Source: Halieaceae bacterium (lineage in GTDB: Bacteria; Pseudomonadota; Gammaproteobacteria; Pseudomonadales; Halieaceae). From it: a stretch of 64,000 nt of DNA. The notes under the pieces were generated by a model that made no database searches, had not been told where the DNA came from, and saw nothing but the letters and a program-made list of their open reading frames with translations. Shown here in pieces: positions 16,849 to 25,503 of the stretch. The number at the start of each line of letters is the position of its first letter. The first letter of the stretch is position 1. Made by a program: the position numbers and the translations under genes. The stretch spans positions 109,390-173,389 of the forward strand of contig CACCPA010000004.1 in NCBI GenBank assembly GCA_902547755.1, in the 5' to 3' direction.

Positions 16849-17613
16849 TTAAGCGGCAGTAAACCCACCATCAACAACCAGTTCAGAGCCTGTCATGAAG
16901 GAACTGTCGTCCGAAAATAGGAACACAGTGGCTGCTGCAATTTGATCTGGGTCTGCAAGACCTAATAGCGCGCGCTCTGCGAGTCGAGCTGAGAACTGTT
17001 CGCCTTCCTCGGGCTCAAGCTGGGCGATGGCATTTTCAACCAGCGGCGTTTCCGCAAATCCCGGGTGAATTGAATTAACTCGAATGCCTGTTTGTCTCTC
17101 GGCAAGATCGAGCGCTATGGCTTTGGTCATTGTGCGCACGCCACCTTTTGATGCTGAGTAAGCTATGACCTTGGACGACGAGACCATGCCATAGATCGAT
17201 GAGACATTAACGATGGCGCCTCCGCCCGATACCTCCATCAATGGCGCACAGACTTTGCATCCCAAGAATACGCCGAGCAGGTTGATGTTGATGGTCCGCA
17301 TGAAGCCATCGGAGGTCTCAGTCTCGAGATTTCCATTGACGGCAATGCCTGCGTTGTTCATCACAAAGTGAAGCCCTTGGCCTTGGCTTGCAATGAGCTC
17401 AACCACCGAGATCCATTCACTTTCATTGACCACGTCGAGATGGACATAGGTGGCGCCAATTTCTTCGGCTACCGACTCTCCAAGCTCGTCCTGGATATCC
17501 GAGATCCAGACCGTCGCTCCATCAGCAATCAAGCGTTTTGCTGTCGCCAGTCCAATACCCGATGCTCCCCCGGAGATGAGCGCTGTTTTCCCTGCAAAGC
17601 GACGTTCGGTCAT
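16849..17613 (-). CDS. short-chain dehydrogenase/reductase
   Basis: A 254-residue classical SDR: SGGASGIG cofactor loop (about 14-21), Asp after strand two (WISDIQD, favouring NAD(H)), NNAG, the catalytic Ser in VSSIYG and YSASK. The C-terminal GSELVVDGGFTAA is typical of 3alpha/20beta-hydroxysteroid and related dehydrogenases. GAGGGA precedes the ATG. It is divergent from the alanine symporter. The substrate is unknown. Confidence 0.9.
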   Translation of the reverse strand: MTERRFAGKTALISGGASGIGLATAKRLIADGATVWISDIQDELGESVAEEIGATYVHLDVVNESEWISVVELIASQGQGLHFVMNNAGIAVNGNLETETSDGFMRTININLLGVFLGCKVCAPLMEVSGGGAIVNVSSIYGMVSSSKVIAYSASKGGVRTMTKAIALDLAERQTGIRVNSIHPGFAETPLVENAIAQLEPEEGEQFSARLAERALLGLADPDQIAAATVFLFSDDSSFMTGSELVVDGGFTAA

Positions 17614-17790
17614 GGTGTCCCTCGTTTTTCTGTTGTTAGTTTTGTCGGGCTACGATGTGACAGAAATAATGGCAGGGATTGCTTCGGGCCACAAAGAAAA
17701 AAGACGGTATAGTCAGTAAAACCAACGCGACGCGTAGGTCATCCGATGCACTGTGTGTCAGATTTCTACTTGTAGTATCGTGCTCGAAGA

Positions 17791-17814
17791 CCAGAGCCGG
17801 CGGCCCGGCTCTGG
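17791..17814 (+). other. perfect hairpin in the leader of the alanine symporter gene
   Basis: Ten perfect pairs (CCAGAGCCGG / CCGGCTCTGG) enclose a CGGC tetraloop, ending 31 bases before the symporter ATG at 17846. No T-tract follows, so it is not an ordinary terminator. A role in message stability or translation control is possible but not shown. Confidence 0.6.
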
Positions 17815-17845
17815 TGCCCCTCGGCCGCTGGTGAGAGTAGAGATA

Positions 17846-19198
17846 ATGAGATTTGAGCAATTAGAGGCGTGGTCGATCGCGTTTGCGGACGCGGTATGGG
17901 GGTTGCCGATGGTGGCTCTTTTACTGGGGGGCGGTGCATTTTTTCTGGTTGTATCCAGGGCCTTACCGTACCGAAATCTGGGTCACGCCTTCGCTGTCAT
18001 GTTGGGGCGCTATGACACCCCCGATGAAGAGGGTGAGTTGTCGCATTTTCAGGCGCTTGCTGCTGCGCTCTCCAATACCATGGGCTTGGGCAATATCGCA
18101 GGTGTAGCGCTGGCGATTGTTGCCGGTGGGCCGGGCGCCGTATTCTGGATGTGGATGTCCGCCGTGATTGGCATCGCGACAAAGTTTTTTACCTGTTCGC
18201 TCGGCGTTATGTACCGTGGTCTTGATAGTGCGGGTAACTTGCAGGGCGGTCCTATGTATGTCATCCGCGAGGCCTTGCCGCGGCGCTTTTATCCATTGGC
18301 TGTTCTATTTTCAGTTGCCGGCCTTATCGGCACATTACCGATGTTTCAGGCCAATCAATTAACAGCGCTGATTGGGCAGACAGTTTTTGATGGAGCACCG
18401 CCGGCGTGGTCTGGTCTGGCGACAGGACTCGTCCTCGCCGTATTGGTGGGGACCGTTATTTTTGGGGGACTGCCGCGCGTTGCCATGGTGGCCGTTCGGT
18501 CATTGCCGACAATGGTTATCGTATACGTGACGATGACACTCTACGTGGTGATGACTCACCTCGAGGAGGTGCCGTCGTTATTATGGCTGATCGTATCTGA
18601 AGCGTTTAATCCTACGGCGGTGGGTGGTGGATTTGTGGGCATCATGCTCATTGGTGTCAGTCGCGGTGTTTTTTCTAACGAGGCGGGCGTTGGTACCGAG
18701 GTGATGGCGCATGGCGCGGCGAAGACCAATGAGCCCATTCGTGAGGGAATGGTGTCCACCCTGGGACCCATTTTCGATACCTTGCTCGTGTGTACCTGTA
18801 CGGCGCTTGTCATTTTGCTTGCAGGTCAGTGGCAGAATCCGGGGGAGCTGTCGGGCATCACGCTCACCGCCAATGCAGTGCAGAACGAAATGGGGACGGT
18901 GGGGCTGCTAGCACTCGGGTTTGTTGCGCTCATACTCAGCACTACAACGATGTTCACCGGTTGGTATTTCGGTGCTAAGTGTTTCGGGTTTCTGGCAGGT
19001 GCCGAGTGGCAGCCGTACTTCCGATGGTTCTTTATCGCTGCTGTTGTCTTCGGCGCCAGCGTCAGCGTCGATGTCGTCTTCAATCTCATTTCGGGCAGTT
19101 ATGGCCTGATGGCGCTTCCCACCATGGTCAGCACCATTATTTTGGCACCCAAAGTGATGACCGCTGCTCGAGACTATTTCCGTAGGCTCGAGTCATAG
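17846..19198 (+). CDS. sodium:alanine symporter (AGCS family)
   Basis: A 450-residue inner-membrane transporter with about ten helices. The AGCS signature is seen in FQALAAALSNTMGLGNIAGVALAI, with GGPGAVFWMW and GVFSNEAGVGTEVMAH. It would import alanine or glycine with Na+. The frame is open to a GTG at 17753, but that would run through the perfect hairpin at 17791; the ATG at 17846 follows a GAGAGTAGA ribosome-like site and gives an N-terminus of normal length. The small membrane protein at 19259 follows 60 bases later in the same direction and may be cotranscribed. Confidence 0.92.
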   Translation: MRFEQLEAWSIAFADAVWGLPMVALLLGGGAFFLVVSRALPYRNLGHAFAVMLGRYDTPDEEGELSHFQALAAALSNTMGLGNIAGVALAIVAGGPGAVFWMWMSAVIGIATKFFTCSLGVMYRGLDSAGNLQGGPMYVIREALPRRFYPLAVLFSVAGLIGTLPMFQANQLTALIGQTVFDGAPPAWSGLATGLVLAVLVGTVIFGGLPRVAMVAVRSLPTMVIVYVTMTLYVVMTHLEEVPSLLWLIVSEAFNPTAVGGGFVGIMLIGVSRGVFSNEAGVGTEVMAHGAAKTNEPIREGMVSTLGPIFDTLLVCTCTALVILLAGQWQNPGELSGITLTANAVQNEMGTVGLLALGFVALILSTTTMFTGWYFGAKCFGFLAGAEWQPYFRWFFIAAVVFGASVSVDVVFNLISGSYGLMALPTMVSTIILAPKVMTAARDYFRRLES

Positions 19199-19258
19199 TG
19201 CACTCGCTTTTTTGCATGATGACGGGTAGCGTTAAATGAGAGTAAGTGGAAATAAACC

Positions 19259-19537
19259 ATGAGCGACGACATCAACCTTGATGGAATAGTGCTGAAGCGC
19301 GATACGGGCGTGCAAGACTTAGTGAAGTGGGTCGGTTACCTGTTGATTCTGGTAGGCATTGTCTCGGGCGTTGCGATGCCTGGTGTGCTAGTCAATCATG
19401 CCGCTGAGTTAGTGGCCGTACTGGGTTTTATAGGCACGCTGACGTTTGTTGCATCCGGTGCTTTGTTTCTCGCACTTGCCAAGATCATCGAGCTGTTGCG
19501 TGAGATCCGAGATGCCAACCACACCATCGTCGATTGA
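19259..19537 (+). CDS. small two-helix membrane protein, hypothetical
   Basis: A 92-residue protein I do not recognise. It has two hydrophobic helices (about 23-45 and 50-75), a charged acidic N-terminus and a C-terminal amphipathic stretch (AKIIELLREIRD) that may pair with another protein. It follows the alanine symporter closely on the same strand. GAGAGTAAGTGGAA before the ATG gives a moderate ribosome site. Confidence 0.6.
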   Translation: MSDDINLDGIVLKRDTGVQDLVKWVGYLLILVGIVSGVAMPGVLVNHAAELVAVLGFIGTLTFVASGALFLALAKIIELLREIRDANHTIVD

Positions 19538-19634
19538 TCCAGTAGTCTGCCCTTAGGTTGGTTCCTTCAGTAAAGTGTTTTTAACGCACAGTCATTGTTT
19601 AGCAGAGGTAGATTGAGGTACCTGCAACCTCAAC

Positions 19635-21002
19635 GTGAGTTCTATGTTTCGAGTTCTAATTTGTATCGTCATTTTCGCGGCCTCGGCCGCCCTCTGGTTG
19701 TTGCATGGTGCGGCTAAAATTGGTGTGGGTTATTCCGCCAAACAACTATGCTCGGGTGTTTTTGTCAGCCACCTACCAGCCGACTTTCTGCTTGAAAAGG
19801 ACATTATCCCTAGGCTGAAAACCGTTGCTGGTATGGATCGATTTGTTAAAGCCGAGGTAGGCGAGACATCGGCAACCGTCTCCATATTGACGGCAACAGC
19901 AACGGCGAGCTATCGCGATCGATACGGCTGCACCCTTCACGCTGAGGAGGCGGCAAATCCCGAGGCACTCGAGCAGGAGCGAGTCGAGCGTAGCGTCGCC
20001 GCCGAGACGGTTCAATCGCGCAATCCCGTTGTCGAGTCGGCGATTGATGCGCTGTTCGAAGAGCTTCCGGGCGGCGGGAGAAACACCTTGGCCGTCCTGA
20101 TCATGCAAGGCGGAGAGATCGTGTCTGAGCGCTATGCTGCGCCGGTCGGTCCCCGCACTCGTCTTCAGGGCTGGTCAATGAACAAAAGCCTCATGGCCTC
20201 ATTGGTAGGGATTCAGGTTGAGCGGGGTGCGATTGATCTCTCGATGCTAGTTAAAGAGCGACTGTTAGCATTGGGAACCCCCGAAGCCGCGGTGTCTAAG
20301 GTGGACGACGCACTTACCCTCGAGCATCTCATTACCATGGCGAGCGGGCTCGATTTCGATGAGCGCTATTTGCCGGGGGATGACGTCACCGAAATGCTCT
20401 ACGGCGGCGTACCCATGTGGCAGGTACCGCTGGCACAGGGCCATCGTGTTGATCCCGGGCAGGAGTTTGTTTACTCGAGTGGCGATACCAATGTCGTGTC
20501 GTATTTATGGCAGGCCTCGCTAGAGGGAGAAGCCTACGTAGACTGGATTGATCGGGAGGTCAATCAGCGGTTGGGACTCGACAACCCGTTGCTCGAGCCC
20601 GATATCAGCGGTGTGCAGGTGGGTTCTAGTTTTGCGTACCTGACTGCTCGTGATTGGGCCAAGTACGGTCAGTGGTGGCTCGATGCTTGGCATGGGCGTG
20701 ATGCAGTTTTATCGAGCGGCTGGCAGCAGCTTGCCGCAGCACCCAGCGCTACCGCGGATTTCTACGGCTTGAGCTTCTGGTTGAACACGCACTTCAGAGA
20801 CTACCCCGGACTACCCGAAAATACGTTCCATGCCGGTGGCAATTCTGGCCAGTTTGTTATCGTGGCGCCCGAGGCGGAGCTCGTTATTGTCAGGCTGGGT
20901 TTAACGCTTGATGAGTCTGCGGTTGCTCTAGCAGAGCCGCTTGCGGATATTTACGCGGAACTCACCAAGCCCGAACCCTTAGCGATTAACATCAACCAAT
21001 AA
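19635..21002 (+). CDS. serine hydrolase, class-C beta-lactamase fold (NylB-like)
   Basis: A 455-residue protein with an N-terminal hydrophobic anchor (about 5-25). The SxxK motif is SMNK (Ser181, Lys184), the YxS-like block is YSSGDTN and the KTG-equivalent is HAGGNSGQ near the C-terminus. This arrangement is that of 6-aminohexanoate-dimer-hydrolase-like enzymes, which cut amides or esters. Residues 30-130 form an extra N-terminal region of unknown role. Translation may start at GTG (19635) or the in-frame ATG at 19644. It overlaps the convergent acuI by 24 bases. The natural substrate is unknown. Confidence 0.85.
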   Translation: MSSMFRVLICIVIFAASAALWLLHGAAKIGVGYSAKQLCSGVFVSHLPADFLLEKDIIPRLKTVAGMDRFVKAEVGETSATVSILTATATASYRDRYGCTLHAEEAANPEALEQERVERSVAAETVQSRNPVVESAIDALFEELPGGGRNTLAVLIMQGGEIVSERYAAPVGPRTRLQGWSMNKSLMASLVGIQVERGAIDLSMLVKERLLALGTPEAAVSKVDDALTLEHLITMASGLDFDERYLPGDDVTEMLYGGVPMWQVPLAQGHRVDPGQEFVYSSGDTNVVSYLWQASLEGEAYVDWIDREVNQRLGLDNPLLEPDISGVQVGSSFAYLTARDWAKYGQWWLDAWHGRDAVLSSGWQQLAAAPSATADFYGLSFWLNTHFRDYPGLPENTFHAGGNSGQFVIVAPEAELVIVRLGLTLDESAVALAEPLADIYAELTKPEPLAININQ

Positions 21003-21959
21003 TCGTCCTGTTACTTTTCCTGCGAGCACATCTGGTGCCACCTCGCTGACATCGGACAGTCGGATTTCGGTGATCATGGTCTCGAGGCGTTCGAGGTCCA
21101 TATCACGCGCCAGTCTAGCCCAAGCAGCCAGACGTGGGCCGCTCGGTGCCATGACACTGTCAACGCCGCGCAGAATCACACCTCTCAGGATAAATGGCAT
21201 GACGGTCGCCGGGAGCGCTGCGCTTTCCGCAAGGCCACAGGCGGTGACGACACCGCCGTAGCGTGTCTGTGCACAGGCATTTGCCAAGGTGTTACCGCCC
21301 ACAGCATCGACGACACCCGCCCATTGCTCTGCCTGCAGTGGTTTGCCCGCTTCCGAGAGTGTGTGGCGGTCAATAATCGATGTTGCGCCGAGATTTTTCA
21401 GGTAATCGGCGGCGTCGGGTTTGCCAGTGGACGCAGCAACCGAGAACCCTCGGGCGGCAAGTAGCGCCACTGCCACACTTCCCACCCCACCACTGGCACC
21501 GGTGACGAGAATGTCGCCATGGTCCGGGGTGACGCCTTGCGCCTCGAGCGCGTCGACACAGAGAGCGGCTGTGTATCCGGCGGTGCCGATGGCCATCGCG
21601 TGGCGAGAGCTAAGGTTTGGGGGGAGCTTCACCAGAAAACTCGCAGGTACACGAGCGTATTGCGCCAGTCCGCCTGAATGACCTTCACCCATACCCCAGC
21701 CGTTAACAACCACACGGTCTCCCACCTGCCAATCGGGGTCATCGCTCTCCTCAATGGTCCCTGCGAGATCGATACCGGGTACTAGAGGATATTTCCTGAT
21801 GATCGGCGCAGTCGCGGTCACCGCCAACGCATCTTTGTAATTGATGGTGCTGTAATCCACCTTGACCAGCACGCCAGAGTCAGCGAGCGCGGCTTTATCG
21901 ATTTGAGTGACAGCGACCTCGTGCTGGTCGTCCTTGGTGGCGAGTAATGCGTTGAACAT
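20979..21959 (-). CDS. acuI: acrylyl-CoA reductase AcuI-type (YhdH/YhfP family)
   Basis: A 326-residue medium-chain reductase without the zinc-site residues of alcohol dehydrogenases. Landmarks are VDYSTINYKDALA, GIDLAGTIEES, NGWGMGEGHSGGLAQYARV, the cofactor loop TGASGGVGSVAV, and the C-terminal GRLLVDV. These are the YhdH/AcuI blocks. AcuI reduces acryloyl-CoA to propionyl-CoA with NADPH, which detoxifies acrylate formed during dimethylsulfoniopropionate breakdown in marine bacteria. GAGGT precedes the ATG. No other DMSP gene is nearby, so the physiological link is inference. Confidence 0.85.
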   Translation of the reverse strand: MFNALLATKDDQHEVAVTQIDKAALADSGVLVKVDYSTINYKDALAVTATAPIIRKYPLVPGIDLAGTIEESDDPDWQVGDRVVVNGWGMGEGHSGGLAQYARVPASFLVKLPPNLSSRHAMAIGTAGYTAALCVDALEAQGVTPDHGDILVTGASGGVGSVAVALLAARGFSVAASTGKPDAADYLKNLGATSIIDRHTLSEAGKPLQAEQWAGVVDAVGGNTLANACAQTRYGGVVTACGLAESAALPATVMPFILRGVILRGVDSVMAPSGPRLAAWARLARDMDLERLETMITEIRLSDVSEVAPDVLAGKVTGRLLVDVNR

Positions 21960-22128
21960 GGGTGTTACCTCGAGTATGTCTGGTTCTTGTCATTGAGAAT
22001 GAGCGGTGCAGAGATTACGCGATATCGCTCCAAAAGAGATTACTTTTGAGCGATCAATGGGTTTGCTGCGTTGTGATTCCTCACTTCGCCACGGCTGGTG
22101 TTATGGTGAGAAAAAAAGGATAAGCACC

Positions 22129-23283
22129 ATGTCAGTTCGCGTCATCAGAGAGCCTTTCCCCATCGTGTCTGTTGAGAAGTCGTCGTTTAAGGAAACCTAT
22201 GGCGGCGCCGAGGACATTGTCATGGTGTTTTGCACTTTAATCCGTACCGAGCAGCCATCAGAGACCTGCCTTGTCACCATGCATCCCATCGGCGGCACCG
22301 GATGGCTGCCAGTGATGAGTCAGTTCGCACGCGCTGGTGTTCACGTTCTGGCCTGCGACAGCCGCTACCGTGGCGCTGATTACGCACTCAATATGGAAAA
22401 AGTGACCGCGGACTTGGGCTCCGCTGTCCGTCACGCACGCGAGGTACTTGGATACAAGCATGTGGTTCTTCTGGGCTGGAGTGGTGGAGGATCGCTGTCA
22501 GCGTTTTATCAGGCTCAGGCTGAGCACCCGACAGTAACATCCAGTCCCTGTGGTGGTGGCCCCGATCTCACCGCTGCCGGTCTAGTGCCAGCTAATGCGG
22601 TGGTCATGATGGCAGCGCACGTGTCTCGGCACGGAACGCTCACTGAGTGGATTGACCCCGCGATCACAGATGAGAACGATCCTGACATGCGGGATCCGGA
22701 TCTTGACCTTTACTCGGGCCTAATCACACCGCCGTATGAGGCCGACTTTCTGGCGCGCTATCGCGCCGCACAGGTTGCCCGGAATCGCAAAATCACCGCG
22801 TGGGTAAAATACAAGCTCGCTGAACTGCAGGACGCCGGCCGAGAAAACGAGGAGTTCGCCTTTGTGACCCATGGCACGATGGCCGACCCGCGCTGGCTCG
22901 ATTCGTCTATTGATCCGAATGATAGGGTGCCCGGGACTTGTTATCTGGGAGACCCTAAGGTCGTGAATAACGGACCCGTCGGGCTAGCACGTTTTTGCAC
23001 CCTCAGATCTTGGCTGTCGCAATGGAGTTTTGATGATGCAAATGCCTGTGGTCCAACCAGTCTGGCGAAGGTAACCAAGCCGGTATTAGTCGTGGGAAAT
23101 ACGGCCGATGATGCCTGCACGCCGAGCCATATGGACGCCTTGTTCGATGCTGTGGCGCATGAATACAAAGCAAAAGTTGAGATCAAGGGCGCCAATCATT
23201 ACTACATGGGACAACCGGAACTCGCAGCCGAGGCCACAGGCGTGGTGTTAGATTGGCTGCGGGACTACGACTTCCCTGTCTAA
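22129..23283 (+). CDS. alpha/beta hydrolase
   Basis: A 384-residue cytosolic hydrolase. The ATG at 22129 has AAGGA nine bases upstream and is preferred over the in-frame ATG at 22006, whose extra 41 residues are not hydrolase-like. Landmarks are MHPIGGTGWLP (oxyanion region), ACDSRYRGADY, nucleophile elbow GWSGGG (Ser118), an Asp in VGNTADDACTP and a final His in GANHYYMGQ. The long insert around 180-290 (PDLDLYSGLITPPYEADF) would form a lid. The substrate is unknown. It faces the VOC gene tail to tail with a gap of only 7 bases. Confidence 0.82.
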   Translation: MSVRVIREPFPIVSVEKSSFKETYGGAEDIVMVFCTLIRTEQPSETCLVTMHPIGGTGWLPVMSQFARAGVHVLACDSRYRGADYALNMEKVTADLGSAVRHAREVLGYKHVVLLGWSGGGSLSAFYQAQAEHPTVTSSPCGGGPDLTAAGLVPANAVVMMAAHVSRHGTLTEWIDPAITDENDPDMRDPDLDLYSGLITPPYEADFLARYRAAQVARNRKITAWVKYKLAELQDAGRENEEFAFVTHGTMADPRWLDSSIDPNDRVPGTCYLGDPKVVNNGPVGLARFCTLRSWLSQWSFDDANACGPTSLAKVTKPVLVVGNTADDACTPSHMDALFDAVAHEYKAKVEIKGANHYYMGQPELAAEATGVVLDWLRDYDFPV

Positions 23284-23290
23284 TAAGGTT

Positions 23291-23992
23291 TCAGGCGTCA
23301 GCTGACAGGCTCGGTGGAACTCGATCCTCAGGACGCGTTTTGAAGTCGTTATCGGCCATCTTAAGCATCATCGGATACGCCTCTTTCGGGTAAGCGAGGT
23401 GCGGCTTGTCCGGATCATAATCGGGCTGTTCGACGGTGCCGCCCTGGCCTTCATACGATGCCGGTGCCATGTACTGTTGTAGTTCCTCAGAAGAAATACC
23501 AGCAAGCGCAACAACGTCGGTGTCGATCCACGTGCCTTGATTATCAAGCGGGTGTTCCACCTGGTCGCTAGTTGCGACTTCGAGCGTGAGATTCTCTGGA
23601 CCAGCGAAATAAATCGAGTGGCACAAACCGTGATCGAGTGGCCCAAACACGGGTACGCCGCGCGAGCGTATGCGGTCACGCATCGTCAGCAGCTCCTCCA
23701 TCGTGTCAACGTTGAAAGCAATATGCTGCATGGTGCCCGGTGCGGACGACCCGGCACCCGTGCCAGCATGGGTCTGACCCATGACAGTCTCTTTTTCCTC
23801 ATTTCCCGGAATGAAAACAAAGGAGAACGATGCGTCGCCCATCTGTAAAAAGGCATGCCAGGCATTGGGTACACCGTGCATCCAAAATAAGCCTTGCAGG
23901 GACATGCCAAGCACATCTGAGAAAAACGCAATCTGAGATTTCATATCGGCCGTTGAGATGGCCATGTGATGAACGGCGTTGGGTGTGGTCAT
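23291..23992 (-). CDS. VOC-superfamily protein (glyoxalase/extradiol-dioxygenase fold)
   Basis: A 233-residue protein. The ATG at 23992 has GAGGAG at good spacing and gives a natural N-terminus (MTTPNAVHHMAIST), so I prefer it to the ATG at 24049. The VOC repeat pattern is clear: VHHMAISTADMKSQIAFFSDVLGM, then GTMQHIAFNVDTMEEL and LCHSIYFAGPENLTLEV, with His and Glu in metal-ligand positions. The last 70 residues are a tail with a YDPDKPHLAYP block. Metal-dependent dioxygenase or isomerase activity is possible; the substrate is unknown. It is divergent from the PhyH gene at 24174. Confidence 0.8.
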   Translation of the reverse strand: MTTPNAVHHMAISTADMKSQIAFFSDVLGMSLQGLFWMHGVPNAWHAFLQMGDASFSFVFIPGNEEKETVMGQTHAGTGAGSSAPGTMQHIAFNVDTMEELLTMRDRIRSRGVPVFGPLDHGLCHSIYFAGPENLTLEVATSDQVEHPLDNQGTWIDTDVVALAGISSEELQQYMAPASYEGQGGTVEQPDYDPDKPHLAYPKEAYPMMLKMADNDFKTRPEDRVPPSLSADA

Positions 23993-24173
23993 AGTCCACT
24001 CTCCTCTGTCTGAACCATTGAGTCTGCCTAGCGCAGGGGTACTGATCAATAGGATAGGTCTATGGACACCCTCAGGGAGTCATTTAGTATGCTCAGTAGC
24101 GATCGCGAATGACCAATGAACAGAGCTGTAAAAAAAGAGCAATAACAAAAGTGAAGAATAAAGCGAGGGCACT

Positions 24174-25064
24174 ATGGCAACGATCGAACACCTCAACGCC
24201 GACGCCACGACCGACGCAATTGTCGAAGTCCTGGAGCGCGACGGCGCTGTCATCATCGATGGTCTAATGGCGACAGACGACGTAGGTAGACTGAATGAGG
24301 AGTTAGCCCCTTTTTTATCAGCGGAAGTATTCGGACGCGATGAATTCACCGGTTACAAAACGCAGCGTATCGGTGCGTTGATTGCTCGCTCCCAAGCGTG
24401 TCAGGACGTAGCTGTGAATCCATTGATGCTCGCTTCGGCACGTCAGTATTTGGCGCCGTTCTGTGACGATATTCAGTTGCACTTCACGTCGGCTGTGGCG
24501 ATAGCGCCGGGCGAGAGTGCTCAAATACTCCATCGCGACCGCGGCATATGGGGTGGTTATCTACCCCGCCGTGTGGAGCCCCTGTTTAGCACGATCTGGG
24601 CAACCACACCCTTCACACAGGACAATGGCGCGACGCAGGTCGTGCCGGGTTCGCATCTGTGGGACAAGGACCGCTTAGCTGCGCCCCATGAGATTGCCTA
24701 CGCAGACATGGCTCCCGGGTCAGTGCTTTGTTACACCGGCACTGTGCTTCATGGCGGGGGGGCTAACGTGACCACTGACCAGGTGCGTACCGGTGTATTT
24801 ATGCATTACGCGCTCAGCTGGTTGCGGCAGGAGGAGAACCAGTACCTCTCCTGTCCACCCCATCATGCGAGTAAGTTGAGTCCTGAGCTGCGCGCGCTCA
24901 TTGGCTATTCCAAGGGCGGCTATGTGCTTGGTTTCTACTCTGATCCAGATGATGAATCAGGTCGTCATGAGTCCGTCAGTCCAGAGAATATATTCAGTCA
25001 GCGAGCTGAGCGGTTTGGTGCTATTGAGGGTGCGAATCACGTTGTGTCTTCTTCAATGAAGTGA
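24174..25064 (+). CDS. phytanoyl-CoA dioxygenase (PhyH) family protein
   Basis: A 296-residue Fe(II)/2-oxoglutarate oxygenase. The metal triad is visible: HRD (His120, Asp122) and a distal His193 in VLHGGGANVT; FTQDNGATQVVPGSHLWD is the family's central block. Bacterial members hydroxylate varied small molecules, acyl chains or compatible solutes (EctD is one). GAGGG precedes the ATG. The EthD-domain gene follows 51 bases later in the same direction, so they are probably cotranscribed. Confidence 0.88.
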   Translation: MATIEHLNADATTDAIVEVLERDGAVIIDGLMATDDVGRLNEELAPFLSAEVFGRDEFTGYKTQRIGALIARSQACQDVAVNPLMLASARQYLAPFCDDIQLHFTSAVAIAPGESAQILHRDRGIWGGYLPRRVEPLFSTIWATTPFTQDNGATQVVPGSHLWDKDRLAAPHEIAYADMAPGSVLCYTGTVLHGGGANVTTDQVRTGVFMHYALSWLRQEENQYLSCPPHHASKLSPELRALIGYSKGGYVLGFYSDPDDESGRHESVSPENIFSQRAERFGAIEGANHVVSSSMK

Positions 25065-25115
25065 TCGAAGAGGTGGTTACGATCGTGTCCGCCACAACTC
25101 GGGGGAGGTTGCAGA

Positions 25116-25484
25116 ATGATCAAGGTAGTAACGTTACTGTTTAAACGACCCGATCTATCGGCCGAGGAGTTTCGCGACTACTACGAGTCGCGCCATCGGG
25201 TTTTGGGCGAGAAATACTTGAGCCCGCATGCGCTTAAGTACATCCGTCGATACCCTATTTTGGCAGGTGATGGTGCGGACACACCTGGATTCGATGTCAT
25301 GATGGAAGTGTGGTTTGACAACTACTACTCCATGGAAGCAGCCATGGCAGATATGAGCGCAGAGGACGCGCAGCGTGAACTGGCGAAGGATGAGGAGCAG
25401 TTATTCGACCGCGATCGCACGCAGAGTTTTATCGTCGACGAGTGCGAGTCTGATCTCGATGCCGAGGAAAATGACCGCGACTAA
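25116..25484 (+). CDS. EthD-domain protein
   Basis: A 122-residue small protein with a ferredoxin-like alpha+beta barrel of the EthD type: MIKVVTLLFKRPDLSAEEFRDYYESRH, then a core YIRRYP and a VMMEVWFDN strand. EthD-like proteins include an accessory protein of ether degradation and lyases or monooxygenase-like dimers. The C-terminus is very acidic. GGGGGAGG just before the ATG is a strong ribosome site. It follows the PhyH gene. Function is unknown. Confidence 0.82.
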   Translation: MIKVVTLLFKRPDLSAEEFRDYYESRHRVLGEKYLSPHALKYIRRYPILAGDGADTPGFDVMMEVWFDNYYSMEAAMADMSAEDAQRELAKDEEQLFDRDRTQSFIVDECESDLDAEENDRD

Positions 25485-25503
25485 CACGCCGCAGCCATTT
25501 TTT

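Noticed and set aside
17614..17845. Glycine riboswitch in the leader of the sodium:alanine symporter
   Set aside because: I looked for the conserved GGAGAG and CCGAAGGGGCAA-like blocks of the gcvT class and did not find them in order; only a simple hairpin is present.
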